Below are positions 25,409 through 36,794 of a stretch of DNA of 64,000 nt, in pieces. The notes beneath the pieces were generated by a model that saw nothing but the letters and a program-made list of their open reading frames with translations, did no database searches and was not told the DNA's origin. The position numbers and the translations under genes were made by a program. How positions within the stretch are numbered: the first letter of the stretch is position 1; every line of letters begins with the position of its first letter. Origin of the DNA: Aptenodytes patagonicus (lineage: Eukaryota; Chordata; Aves; Sphenisciformes; Spheniscidae). The DNA lies in assembly GCF_965638725.1 (NCBI RefSeq), contig NC_134961.1:5486641-5550640 (forward strand), read 5' to 3'.

Positions 25409-26159
25409 GCCCACCACCCCACAGCCTCAGTGACCTGGTGGAACATGGTGGGAGGGAAGGGGTGACGTGTCCCACTGTCACCTGGGGGTTTCTCAGCCCC
25501 CCACGTCTCCCAAAACGGTGCCGGGAATCGCCCTCCTTGGTTGCAGTTACCCCCTGCAAAGCTGCTCTGCGGGGGTCAGGGGGCACCTGAACCTTGAACG
25601 GGGCCAGGAGCTGACGTGCTGCTGCAGCTCCGCGCCTGTCCATGGTCCCCCGAAAGCTTTTGTCTCCCCACTTTGCTCCTGGTCACATACCCAGCCCACG
25701 GCGGGCAGGGACCCAGCATCCTCCCCAAGAATCCCCGGGGCTGCATTTCACCTCGGGGCATCCATGGGGGCCAGGCCAGTGGGTCCCCGCGGTCCAAGTG
25801 GCAAGGTCCCCATGGTCCAGGTACGCAGCCCTCCGGAGCGAGGGGGACGGGAGGCAGATCGTGGAGAGTGCGGCATCTCCCCCGGGACCAGTCTTTTAGA
25901 AGGGATTAGATTAACATCCATCAGGGATGGCTGGGTCCTGCCCCGAGGCAGGAGGGGTAATTAAATGCCCTCTTAAGCTTTCTTCCATTTTACTCAGCTT
26001 GTTGACCCCCGGGGAAGGCCCAGACCTCTCCAGAGAGCTGGGAGCACAGAGGAAATTATTTTACAGCCCCAGTGGGGAATCAGCTCGTGGTCCTCAACAG
26101 CAACAGGAAAAATTATTTTACAAGGTGAGAAGTGAAGGGCTTGTGGTTAACTGAGTGTC

Positions 26160-26480
26160 TCGCTGGTTTTGCCCCAGTAATTGGCACATACAAGTGTTTC
26201 TTTCCGACAGACGAGGGCAGAAGCGCACACTTGAGTCGCGTCTCTCATCACATCGCCCTTCATCCCCCTCTCTGTGCACCCTCCTGCACAAAGCTGACCT
26301 TTACATTTTCTACCTCATTTTATCACTTACCTCCATCAAGAATGGCAATCTGCCTCGGCGGCCACTCCACAGGCTGATTGGCACCCTGACAGGTACGGCC
26401 CTTTTCAAGTGCAGCTGCCTAATGGGTTATTGGCAATCATGTCTCATTTGGCCCATCCGAGCACCGCGCTGCGCTAACGA
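26160..26480. promoter_or_regulatory. Possible conserved non-coding element
   Basis: This segment stands out from GC-rich, repeat-like flanks. It is AT-balanced, non-repetitive, and dense in transcription-factor-like words: CAGCTG, CTAATGGGTTATTGGC, GGCAATCATG, AAAGCTGACCTTTA. No coding frame with known domains covers it. The call rests on composition alone and would need cross-species alignment. Confidence 0.25.
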
Positions 26481-26999
26481 AGAGCAGAAATTGGAAAATC
26501 ATGGGGGGGAAGGGAGAGGGGACACAGCGGAGAAACCGGTTGCGAATAAACTGGGAGGGAACGATCCTTCACATGTTACAGCACCTGAAATCCTCCCCGA
26601 GAGCCGGCGAGGGGTGACGGCAGCCCCCCGGGTGGAAGGGGCAGCGCGGCAGGCAGGGATCGGCGCGCGCCCGGCTCCCCCGACAAGCACCGCGAGGGGT
26701 TTTTCCTTTCAGATCTGAACCAAAGCCAGCACAAACCCTGCTGTCCCCGCTCCACGGTCGGCCACGGGGGCTTGGCAGGAGCAGGCGGTTCATGCAAGAG
26801 GGGTGGAAACGTCTCTTTTTGCCAGATTTCCTGCAAAATGCACCAGCGCTGGCGGGCGAGAGCTCAGCAATTCATGGGAGCCGGACTCAGCACCCCAAAC
26901 CTCAGTTTTCTCTAGAGCCCAGATCCCACCCGCTCCAGCACACCTTCACCGAGCGCTCCTGCCCGGCCCCGAGGCTTCTCCCTGTTTTAATGGGGAATA

Positions 27000-27260
27000 A
27001 CATTTATTTTCATCAGCAGAGACATATATAAAATTAAGCTCTAAGCAGGCACATAAACAACTAGAGCAGTGAGGACTCGCAGAGCTTTTGTTCAGCCCAG
27101 TCCAGGAAAGATTTCTAACTTCGCCATCTTAATTGACACTTAGCCTGGCAGTAACTCCCCGACGGGCAGTAAAAGAGATTTACTGTAAAGCTACAGAACA
27201 AATTGTGTCAAGGAGTTAAATCATGTCAGAAAAATCTGGGAGTGACGCGACCCGTGTGGA
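27000..27260. promoter_or_regulatory. Possible conserved non-coding element downstream of NPW
   Basis: An AT-rich, non-repetitive block just beyond the proposed NPW 3' end, with TTAATTGACACTT, TAAATCATG and AACATTTATTTTCATC. No gene is evident. The call is based only on composition and complexity. Confidence 0.2.
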
Positions 27261-27419
27261 GCCGTACCAGGTTTTGCTTTTAAAAAAAAAAAAAAATACA
27301 ACAGCACACTGAAGCCAAAGTTTCCTTTGATCAATTCTCATTTTAATGAGGGCAGGTTCCTAGGAAGCAAACAGTACATGTTTGTATCATATTGCAAACA
27401 GAAATCTAAAAAAAATAAA

Positions 27420-27718
27420 CAAAAATAAATATCTTCCCTGTTTATTTCTCCCCAAGTTTATAGGACTAGGTTGACCTGAAAACAAGATGAATTTACCACT
27501 GCGTCTGGACAGCGGCCACGAAAAATCAGATTTTTTGGAATGCAATTGTCTATATGGTTTCAGAGAGGTCAGAGTACCAGGAGATCCGCCGATGAGACTC
27601 TTCCTCGCCAGCTAGGGTGAACGGTTTCCACCTCGGGCAGTCGATGCTCCTCCGGCGCTTGAAGCATCTCTGCTGGGCCCCTTCAGCGGATCAGAGCCAT
27701 GTCTTCAAGCGGGAGAAG
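27420..27718 (-). CDS. NPW: NPW proposed terminal exon (short coding tail and 3' UTR)
   Basis: The minus strand has a long pyrimidine tract CCCCTCTTCTCCTTTCAG ending at 27719, a very good acceptor. In phase 0 from exon 1 it reads [11 protein letters not shown] then TGA at 27685-27683, leaving about 260 nt of 3' UTR up to the AATAAA at 27446-27441. A second in-phase acceptor (CCCAG, exon start 27672) would instead give a 40-residue tail beginning QRCFKRRRSIDC and ending at TAG 27552-27550. That acceptor lacks a pyrimidine tract. Neither tail resembles the mammalian C-terminus clearly. Confidence 0.45.
27441..27446 (-). terminator. NPW: Poly(A) signal for NPW
   Basis: AATAAA on the minus strand, followed at the usual distance by a T- and GT-rich stretch (TTTATTTTTGTTTATTTTTT). 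A cleavage site near 27415-27430 would close the NPW terminal exon about 290 nt after its acceptor. Confidence 0.6.
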
Positions 27719-29591
27719 CTGAAAGGAGAAGAGGGGCCGGGTTATTTCGGAGCCTCACCTGAGCGTCAGGCTGCACACCCGAGCCCCACCACCACCTCCC
27801 TCCCCACGTGGGACCGCATTTCCCCCCTGTACAGCGCTTAAACCAACGCTGCATTCGCGATATTCATGAAATACTCTCTGGGGGCTCAGATCCGACCCGC
27901 GGTGACTGCAGACTCCCTTTTCTGCCACTGTGCACGCAGATAAACCCCACGCAGACACTCAAATACCGGGCTCGGACCTGCCCGCAAGGCTCCTGTGGAA
28001 ATTTTGCTGTGAAATCAGAGGGATGCACGCGCGTACACAGGTCCAGAGCCCCAACCGCGGTACCCGGGACTGCTCTGCCCGTGCACAGCCAGGCTGCGGG
28101 AGGTAACGGGACAGCGCAGACGTAAGGCAGGGCTGAGCTGACCTGTCTGGCCTTTCCCAAAAAGATACTAATCCCAGATTTCCTCCAAAAAAGGAAGGGG
28201 GGCAGGAATACAGCTACGTGTTTCAGGGGCTGATCCAACAGCTAAAAGCCTCCGTGGATTTCAGCTGGATGTTGGCTCCAGCTTTACATAAGAGGAAAGA
28301 GATTTAATGTCTGGGACCAGCCCCGGGCCAGTCCCATGCAGCTTGGCTGAGCCCGAGCGGGCAGGGAGAGGGGTCCTGCGGAGGGGCCACGCCGGGAGCG
28401 CCTCGGCATCGCCGGCCTGCCGGCCCCGCGGACACCCCTCCCGGCACTGGCAGCTCGGTCCCACAGGGTGCAGGTTTGTGATGCACCAAACAGGGGGCAC
28501 AGAAATCATCCGGCTCCTTTTTCTGCCCTAAAGCCAAAGTGCAGCTCCTCCAAACACGTCCCACGGGGAGGAGGAACGGCTGCCCCCTCCTCCCGTCCCG
28601 CTTTGCTGGGTGCAACAAACCTTGTGGTTCAAGTTCAAAAATGCGGCAGAGACTCAACTTGTGCAGTCGCACTCACGCAGCGGTGACGGGGCTGTAAACC
28701 CCCGGGACGCGGGCTGTCCCGCAGGGTCAGGGCTCTCCTCGCTCCCCCACACCCTCCCAGCCCAGCCGGGGCCGGGGCCGGGGTGCAGAAGGCGGTGTGG
28801 GTGTCAGGGGGCAGCTCCCCGCATCGGGGTGATGCCATGGGGCAGCCCAGCTCTCTGCTTGGGGCACCCCGAAACCCCGCTGCCTGCGGGATGGGAGACC
28901 GCAGCAAGGCTCCGTGCACCCCCCGTTACCTGGTGAAACCCCTCCACGGCTCCGTGCACCCCCCGTTACCTGGTGAAACTCCCCCCAGCACCCCAGGGTG
29001 CCGCAGACAGACCGCGGCAAGACTCCGGCACCCCAGGCACGGGCGGCACCCCTCAAGCATCCTGGGGCGCTGCGGAGAGACCGTGCCCCCCCCCCCCCCC
29101 CCCCGGCCCCGGCGACACCCCCCCGGGCTCCACCGCCCCCCCGCCCGCCCGTCGGGGCCCCGGCGCGGCCGCGGGGTTACCTGAGCTTCGCGGGGGCCGG
29201 GCGGGGGCCGGGCGGGGGCCGGGCGGGGGCCGCCCCAGCCCCAGCCCCGCCGGAGCAGGCGCTGCAGGAGGCGGCCGGGGCCGGGCGGCGGCGGCGGCGG
29301 CGGCGGCGGGGCGGGCGGCGGGGTCTCCCCGGCGGGGCGGCCCGGGGGCGGCGGGGGGGCGGCGGCGGGCGCGGCTCCCCCGGGGCGGCGCGGGGGCTCG
29401 GCCGGCAGCTCCCGGCGCCAGAGGTAGGGGGAGCGGCGGACGCCCATGAGCAGCCCCGAGGCGCGCCCCACCGTGTGGTACCGGGGGCTGGCGACGTGCT
29501 TGTACCAGGCGCCCGCCGGCGCCGCCGGCAGCATCAGCCCCAGCAGCACCAGGGCCCCCCAGGCGCCCCCCGACAGCTGCCCCCTCGCCAT
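27683..29591 (-). CDS. NPW: Neuropeptide W preproprotein (two exons; exon 2 inferred)
   Basis: Exon 1 (29181-29591) encodes a signal peptide, then the neuropeptide starting [10 protein letters not shown], and a proline-rich propeptide. Exon 2 is proposed at 27718-27683 from a strong acceptor, phase match and a downstream poly(A) signal. It would add 11 residues for a 148-residue precursor. Human preproNPW is 165 residues. The mature peptides activate NPBWR1 and NPBWR2, G-protein-coupled receptors involved in feeding, stress and pain circuits. Processing sites are visible: signal cleavage after Ala28 (AGA/W), Arg-Arg at 52-53 giving the 23-residue form, and Arg-Arg at 59-60 giving the 30-residue form. 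Neighbours NHERF2 and ZNF598 match human synteny. Exon 1 is secure; the C-terminus is not. Confidence 0.85.
27719..29180 (-). other. NPW: NPW intron (proposed)
   Basis: The intron starts with GTAACC on the minus strand after CTCAG at 29181, and is about 1.46 kb if the proposed acceptor is right. It contains a 19-base C run at 29086-29104 and a 40-bp tandem duplication at 28908-28987. No further coding exon is evident. Confidence 0.5.
28908..28987. repeat. 40-bp tandem duplication with copies of a donor-like site
   Basis: Two 40-bp copies differ very little. Each contains GGTAACGGGG preceded by CACCA on the minus strand, which resembles the NPW exon 1 donor (CTCAGGTAACCCC). More degenerate relatives lie nearby (around 28998-29030 and 29060-29085), suggesting a decayed minisatellite inside the intron. 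Confidence 0.8.
29181..29591 (-). CDS. NPW: NPW exon 1 (signal peptide, neuropeptide W, propeptide)
   Basis: The coding part is 411 nt (137 codons). It starts at MARGQLSGG with a purine at -3 and G at +4. Residues 1-28 are a hydrophobic signal peptide ([13 protein letters not shown]). NPW occupies residues 29-58, beginning [20 protein letters not shown] and ending RRSPYLW before Arg-Arg. Relative to human NPW I see Ser for Ala at peptide position 17 and Val for Leu at 23. The remaining propeptide has runs of up to nine prolines, encoded by a GGC/CCG triplet repeat (about 29284-29309), and an 11-bp GC repeat near its 3' end (29190-29232). The donor is CAG/GTAACC. Confidence 0.96.
29190..29232. 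repeat. NPW: 11-bp GC-rich tandem repeat in NPW exon 1
   Basis: GGCGGGGGCCG is repeated about four times at the 3' end of NPW exon 1. The unit is not a multiple of three. A change in copy number would shift the reading frame ahead of the donor, so this part of the propeptide is unlikely to be under strong constraint. Confidence 0.8.
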
Positions 29592-29770
29592 CGCGCCGGG
29601 CGGGCAGGCTGCAGGCAGGGTGCGGGCAGGGGTGCGCCCCGGCCCCGGGCGCCCCAGCGAAGGCTGCCCCGCTCCCGCGCCCCGCCGGTTTATACCGCCG
29701 TCGGGAGGGGCACCCCGCGGCTCCGCCCCGGCAGCCCCCGGCCGCCCCGCTGCCAGCCCCGGCCCCCCGC
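29592..29770 (-). promoter_or_regulatory. NPW: NPW promoter with TATA box
   Basis: On the minus strand GGTATAAACC places TATAAA at 29694-29689, about 100 nt upstream of the ATG. A start near 29660 would give a leader of about 70 nt. The surrounding sequence is CpG-rich. A TATA-driven start fits a tissue-restricted neuropeptide gene. Confidence 0.7.
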
Positions 29771-32700
29771 GCCTCCTACCTGCCGCCTCCGGCGGCCCCC
29801 CCCGCCCTCCCCCTGCAACCTCCCCCCGGGACGCCGGCATCCGCCCCGTGGCCCCGAGCGGCCCTCCCGCCCTCCAGCATCCCCCCTGCAGCCCCGAGCA
29901 CCCCCTTTGCCGCCCCGAGCATCTCCCCTGCAGCCCCGTGCATCCTCCTTGCAACCCATCCTCCTCGTCCTCCTCATGGCCCAAGCAACCCGCCCGTGGT
30001 CCCCTTTGCAGCCCCGAGCATCTTCCCCGTGGCCCTAAGCATCCCCCCGCAGCACTGAGCATCCCCCTGCAGCCCCACAAACCTCCCCGCAGCCCAGCAT
30101 CCTCCCCGGCCCCTCGGGACCTGCTCGACAGCAGCAGGATTTACTGCTGGAGGTAGAGAGATGTTATAAACCCACTGCAAGTGAGGACCCTCAGAGGGGA
30201 CCGGCACCCCCCCTGGAACTTCAGTCTGGGTGGACTGAAGCCCTGCTTTGGTTACCTGCCGCGGTGCAGAGACGGTGCTGCTGCTGGCGGGGAGCAGAGG
30301 GCCCACACGTCCCAGGGAGCACGGCTGTCCTGCTGTGCAGAGCTCACCTGGCTCCTCTCCACCTTCACAGCTCCCACGAAGCGGTGAGACCCGGATTTCA
30401 CCCGCTCAGCTCAAACTAACATCCCACCCGCAGTTCGGGGGTCCTAGCGCCCATGAACTTGCCTCCGTGCAGGGCAAAGTCACGACTGCTTAAGAGGTGT
30501 AAAGCGATGGGAAGAGATGAGACGCCGAACCCGTGCGGGGGGCTCAGACGGCTGCTGTGCTTGTGCCCAGCTCAGGCCCCCACGAATGCTACCCCCGGGA
30601 TCCCTGTCTGCTCTTGGTCACTTCTCCATCACGGTTAAAAACAGCCAGCTGCCGGCCTTCCTACCCGAACAGCTACTTCAGTGAGTGACTCCTGCTCTTC
30701 CATCTCTTCTTTAGGAAAAAAAAGATGACCCAGGAGACGAATACCTGATTCCCATGGGACGCCTGCCAACCTGTCTTCCTCTCACCGAAGCCTACCGCCT
30801 TCGTAATCCAGAGCATTTACAGGACCTGGTATTTCCAGCCCCTTCCAACGCCCCTCTGGTGCCACTTCTTAACGAAGGGGAGGATTGGGGATTCGGTAAC
30901 ACCATCCCTGCTGCCTCCTGCTGAGAGCCCCTTTATGTTGCCTGGATCGAAATCTTGTGGCCACTCAATGCTTTGCCCGTAGATATTTTGGAGGGGTGCG
31001 AGGAGCTGGTCGTTGTGCTCCCCCCTGCGATTCGGGAGCCTGCAGCGGACAGGAGCGAGCAGCCGCTTTGCACTTTCTCCTGCAGCGAAGTGCTCAAGAC
31101 CATTTGCAGTGGATTTGTCAGGCTGCTTCCCCTCCTCTTCTGCAACTCAGTTCTTAAATAGGATATTACCGTGAATTTTGCCATTCCAGTCAGGTGACTT
31201 TTTCCCCCAGATTCCTTAATATATCCAAGCAGGTCAAATTTATGCTCATCAGGGAGCAATTCCAGTTCCTCTTGTTTATTAGCCAAGGTCTTGGCTTTAT
31301 ACACTGAACTATGACTAAATAATTTCTCTTTTTTCAGGCCACACAGTAACTTGATTAATTTTTTTCCTAGCATCTTGCATGCTCCTGTGTGCCCATTTCT
31401 CCTTGTTGATATTTTAATATGCTCCCAAGGAATCTGGCCAGCCTGCTTCCCACCGCCGGGCTCCCCAGCTCTTTACCGGCATCCATCCAGCCCCCATCTT
31501 CTCACGCCCAGCAAGCACAAGTTCCCGGCAGCGAAGCTTTCTCCATCAGCCCAGCTTGCACAGGTCGGTGTTTTGTGACCCTCTGCTCAGGCCTGGGGAC
31601 GTGTTTGCACGTTCAAGCAGGAGACAGACCCCTGCTGGGGACCCCTCGGCGTGTGGGAGCAGGTTCCGCTCATCTCGGCCAAGCAACAACCTCTGCCTGT
31701 AGGAACCAGCCCCCTGGCCAGGCAGGGGCCAGAGAGAGCGGGGCTGGGGGGAGGAGGGAGAAAAGGACGGTCGGTGCAGAGCCTCATGATTTTCGTCTTC
31801 TGGGAAGGCTGGGAGGGAGTGAAATTCCCAGTTGGTAAGAAGCGCATCCCGACCTTTTCCCGAGCGGAGCGCTGGAAGTTACCTCTGTGCAGAGCACGAC
31901 TCGTTTCTGTTAATGAACCGGACCCAGAGAGTCCAACTCACCCATGGCCCAACTTCTTGGAAGCACCCAGCCTTAAAGTAAGGACGAAGCCGGGCTCCCG
32001 TCTCCCACCAAGCAGATCATTGATGGGTGGGCTATTTTTGTCACCCTTTGAGTGCTCTGGACATCATGAACGGCCTCACCACTTTCATGTTTTAACAGAG
32101 CCATTAATGAATGGCATCGGTACAGCACACAGACAATCACATCGCATCCCTCCCTGGTCACCGAACCCCAGTTCACAACGGGACACGCGCTGCCGGGTTT
32201 ATTTCACTCAATAAAAAGCTATTATACTTCCTTCTCCCCCCGAGAGACGGATCAATGCTGAATGTCCTGACGCTCAGCCTGGAGAAGGCAGAGGCTTGGT
32301 CCCACCTCTGCCCCCATTCCCAAGCGAACAGGCGGTTTTAGCAGCTTATGTTTCACTGCAGCAATACACCAACGTGGGCTCAGCCCTCCCACCCAGGAGT
32401 GGAAGATTTTCTCATTCCTAGAGATCTGCCTGAAGTGTCTTTTACATGTATTTTTGGCGTAACTTGAACAACTTGTCACGCTGATAAACTCTCCGGGAAC
32501 TGAACTGAACTCTTTCCTCCCAGTGCATTGAACGATTCCTGCTTACAGCCAGCCTGCTGTGTCTGCAAGGCACTTTGAGATCCTTCAGGCTCCGGATCTC
32601 GAGCAGAGTGCATGTTTCCTCTCCCAAGCATTTTTAAATATCTTCCGAACGAAACAGCTGACAAGCGATTTGTCTGCTATTTATATTCTAAGTGGCTGAA

Positions 32701-33984
32701 ATATAATTTTAGGATTCCTATTCCCCTCACAGAAGCCGATGCTCCCACAAGCACCGTAGCACGTCAGCGGACGCATCGCACCGTGCTGCTCCGAGGTGGT
32801 CTTCGTGCCAGGAACTCCCCCAGAGGAACACAAACCTGGTTCTTCCTGGGAGATAAAAAGCTTTTGAACAAATCCTGGCTCCTATGGAAGTTTTCCACAG
32901 ACTCCCGTGACATTAAGATTTCAGCCTTTCGGGTCACTTCTATAAGCTGCAGGTGCTTGGGTTCACCTGAGCGGAGTCCAGCCGATCTCAAGCCCTTTTG
33001 AAAACCCAGCTTTGATGATTTCACTTAATAAACACAGTTACTGGCTCCAGCATCGCATTTACCAACTACACGGACGCCGAGCCGAGACTTTGCTCAGCTA
33101 CTCCAGTGCTCGGACGAACCCTTAGTGATGTTATTCCACATTTGTCGAGGTGAAGGGCAATGGGATCTAACCATATGGTGGTGCTGCTGAAAGGATTTAA
33201 GGTCTTTTTCTTTTATTTTGGAACAAAATTAATCTTTTTGTAAGAGGAAGACTCCGCTGTTGGAAGGGTCCTGGCTCCCGGTCAGCCAAGGAGGCAGCTG
33301 CAGCCGCTGCAGCTCCCCGTCCCCCTGGATGCTCAGGCTCTCCAGGACATACCTCCCTCTTCTCTGCTGGACCAGCCATCTCCACCACAGCTCTAAGCTG
33401 AGAAACCAGAGCATGAACCGGGGTTTCAGTCTGAAAAACTGCCCGGCTGGGGGGCGAGGGGGGTGAGCAGCAGGAGGCATCACGTCTTAAACCCCTGCAA
33501 TAAACCCAGCCGAGCTCTTGTCAGAGCCCTGACTCTCTACCCGATCTAATGCCTGCTGTGCTCTCGCCTCCCACCACACACATTACTGCACCCATTCAGG
33601 ATTTGTGGCTTTTGAGAATGATCTAAATGAATTTGATGTCCCAGAAAGAGGCACTTGAAAAATAAACCGGTGTGGTTTAATGATAGCACTTTCCACATTT
33701 TTATTATAATGACTCTGGTGTTTATTGGAAGGTTAGCGACTCAGCCGAGCATGAAAACAAAGCAATTGAAGAGGCCAGCCCTGCGATGGGGTCTCTGCAC
33801 GCTTGGTCATTAATGCTCATTCTGTACAGGACATTTTTTGGCCATTTGGGCCCTACGGCATCTCCCCGTGGCAGTATGATGAGAGGGTGGAGGCAACACC
33901 ATTTTGGATGAGGAGCCTCATGCACTCCGGTACAGAGCCCGCCCTCCTCCTCCGGCTGCGGAGCACTCTGCAGACTCACACCGC

Positions 33985-34120
33985 TTTTGTTAATTGTCAT
34001 CATCCTGTTTTTCAGGTTGGGAAACTGAGGCCCAGAGAGTTGAAGTGAGTTGCCCAAGACCACACAAGCGAATGGCAGGTCTGGCCAAGCAACGGAGCCT
34101 CCCGCTCTGAGGTCCTTTGC
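33985..34120 (+). mobile_element. MIR SINE fragment
   Basis: Contains GGGAAACTGAGGCCCAGAGA followed by GTTGAAGTGAGTTGCCCAAG and ACCACACAAGCGAATGGCAG. These follow the MIR consensus order: AAACTGAGGC, CAGAGAGGTTAAGTGACTTGCCCAAGGTCACACAG, then GGCAG. Similarity is high for such an old family. MIR copies are rare but present in bird genomes. Confidence 0.8.
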
Positions 34121-35518
34121 CCGGAGACTCTGCCTGGCTCTGCCTTCCCACACAGGGCGCAGGTTTGCCTCGGAGGGACGGGCACAAAACAGCCAAAAGG
34201 CAAAAGAGGCTGCGCTGCCGTGAAATCTGCCGGAGGCACAAAAACGAGCACAGGAGCTGAAGTCTGAGGTTGCAGCAGGGATGGGTTTTGCTGCCCATCC
34301 CCTACCAGGCAGAGCCGTGCTCATCCTGAGCCGGTGCAAAGCCTGGTGCTGCTGCAGGCAGTTGTCTTTCAGATAAGGTTCGAAGCTCAGCATCTGAGCG
34401 ACCTGGTACCGAAGATCCCATCTGAAAAGGTGAACGTGATAAACACCCTGCCTGGCTGCCCAGGAGGTCAGTGGTCTGGGTCCCCGCCGCTCCATCTCTG
34501 CCTGCACGCCGAATTTCTGCGGTTCACCCTTCACCTACTTTCCCAGATTCACATCCCTGCTGCCTCTTGCATTACTTCAACCCGGGAGTGAGTGAAGTCT
34601 TAATGGCAAGAAAAAAATATTCCCACACATGTGGCTCAGCAAACCCTGATGCTTTCCAACACCCAGCCCGCTGCTGAGCTTTCTTGGTGAATCAGAACGA
34701 GTGTGTTTTGCTAAGGAGTGTGGATGAGCCACTTAGCGAGCGGGACCCAAGCAGGCTCGGTCCCTCGGGTACCACCGTGACAGCACCCCAGGCAGATAGT
34801 CCCAGGAATAACAACCTTTGCCATTTTCTTGCATCTAGAGTGTGTCCTCGTGTAATAAATTCAGATTACGGAGCGACTCCTTTCACCAGTGATTCAGAAC
34901 GTGCTGATTAAATGCCATTTCTTTGTTCCTCTGAAATAAAGGAACTGTAGCTGATACAAACAAATTACGATTTCAAACTGTGAGGCAAGACACATCTTGA
35001 CTCCATGATAAAGCTGCTGCATATTTTGGTGGCTCTGAAGAGAAAGAGGAAACAATAAGCGGCGTTTCCTAATGTTGCAGATCTTCTTATTAAAGTGCAC
35101 TAAATTAATTATTTTACTCCTAAGAAACGACGAATTCCTCACTATTTTTAGACTCGTGTACTATTTTAAGGGATTTTTTTTCCAGGGTCCAGTCACATGG
35201 AAGTTAAACAGCAAGCAGTAAAGTCTCCAAAGGATAATAAACTCTCTCAAATTACTTTGCTAATGGAACAGAGAGCACTGCAAATGTCACACACGCTATA
35301 ACAAGAGCGGTAGAAACCTTTACATGAAACAATGGATCCATTAGCGCTAAGTTAAAAAAAACCCCACAGACTCGCGATACTTTTGCATAGTTTCATGGAG
35401 CTTGCTGCTGCTCCAAGCCAAGCGAACTTGTTTGTTCACTCAGACTCTGCCGCTGAGCTCACAACACGGCATCCAGCTTACTAATCGCACACACTCTCAA
35501 GGCATCGATCATTCAGGA

Positions 35519-35680
35519 TTTCAAAGCCCTTTACAGACAATGATTAAGCCCCATCGCACCCAGCTGGGTCAGTGGAATTATTTCTGCTTAAAACTGAGGT
35601 ACGGAGAGGGAATAACTGAATCACTGGTTGGAGACCAAAACTGAACCGAGGTACAGACCCAGGTCCTCTGCACCACCCAC
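35519..35680 (+). mobile_element. MIR/CORE-SINE-like or L3-tail fragment
   Basis: CAAAGCCCTTTACAGACAAT is followed by AAACTGAGGTACGGAGAGGG and ACAGACCCAGGTCCTCT. This order (CAAAGCRCTTTACA, then AAACTGAGGCACAGAGAGG, then ACCCAGGTCCTCTG) is shared by ancient amniote CORE-SINE and L3-derived repeats. The exact family cannot be settled by eye. Confidence 0.55.
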
Positions 35681-36794
35681 CAAACTCCACTAATCGGTCC
35701 TCGCCTATCCACGCTTAATGAAGTAGTCCATCATCTGACAAGCTACAGGCATGATCCTTCACTTCTTACGTGACTCATCAGCTTGAGAACCTGACTCTGA
35801 TGGGGCTACTTGGGTAGAAGGATGAGCCGTCAGAAAGCATCGCATCGCCCATCCATCCAGCCCCGTATTTTGCCTCCAACAGCTGCGGTTGGCAGAACGT
35901 TAAGGGAGTCTCTAAACATCTCAAGGGCTGAAGCATCACCGAGTGATGTGGCCACGACAGAACACCACCAACGAATCACGATGAAAAAGTCGGGACGATG
36001 TGGCATGACAGCGTTGCCTTAGAAAAGCAGCAAGTAAGCAGCAAAGACAAAAATCTGAGATGCAGGGAAAAAAGATGCCATCGGATGGCTGTCTCTAATG
36101 CAAGCAGATTTCTCAGCCTCCCTCCAATCCATGATTCAGTCTTTCTCCTGGAAGTAATTTACAATAACGAAAGCGAGCTAATACCCAGATGTGTGAAGTG
36201 CAGAGTATATTTGGCTCCGATCTGAAGCATGTTTACTGTAAGGAGGAAGAGTTGTGAGATGAATCTTTGCTTTGACAGCTCTGAGATCTCTTAACCAAAT
36301 CCCACACAACCCCGAAGTGCTCTCCTATTTCCCTGAAATTTAATTAGGTGAGGCTACACTGTACACACAATTATATACGTGTAAGATAATTGGAGTAGAG
36401 GGCTCTAAGGCACGTAGATGAGAACAAAATTTGTCTTCAAGCAAATCTGCACAGGTGGAGTATGTTTGGCTTGGCATGAACACTTTGCCGGATTAAGGGC
36501 TATATTTATAAAACCCTCTGAGATACGAAGAAGGAGGCACATTAGCAGTCCTATTCCTGGAGCCGCATTATAACTAGAATTAAATATGCTACAACCGTGT
36601 TGCAAGAAGCACAACGCTACAACAAGAAGCCCGACGTCCCGCACTGACCGCATGCAATTCTTACTGCTGTTCGTGATGCCCCTGTAGGTGTGAGATTGAC
36701 GCCCCCCCTAAAATCAAATTATTCAGAGCAGAGTGGTCGGGCTGCCAGGGCACCAAATGGGGAGTCAGGAGCTGCACTCCCAAAGTCATCGGTT

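Larger units (their letters stand above)
18151..27419. other. Intergenic region between NHERF2 and NPW
   Basis: About 9.3 kb with no gene I can support. It contains an AT-rich stretch with several A/T runs (about 19460-19850), the 16-bp minisatellite at 22425-22824, a 12-base G run at 23702-23713, a 9-bp tandem repeat at 25373-25408 and a non-repetitive AT-rich segment at 26160-26480 that looks like a possible conserved element. Open frames here have repeat-driven or GC-driven composition and no recognisable domains. Confidence 0.7.

Noticed and set aside
28926-30080. 384-codon minus-strand open frame spanning NPW
   Set aside because: Only residues from MARGQLSGG to the donor at 29181 belong to NPW. 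The upstream part precedes the TATA box, and the downstream part is intron.
30933-31373. 146-codon minus-strand open frame (MLGKKLIKLLCGLKKEKLFS...)
   Set aside because: Amino-acid composition is fairly protein-like, but no domain is recognisable, no splice or promoter context supports it, and it lies in intergenic DNA. It could be a relic of an old repeat. A translated search against bird repeat libraries would decide.
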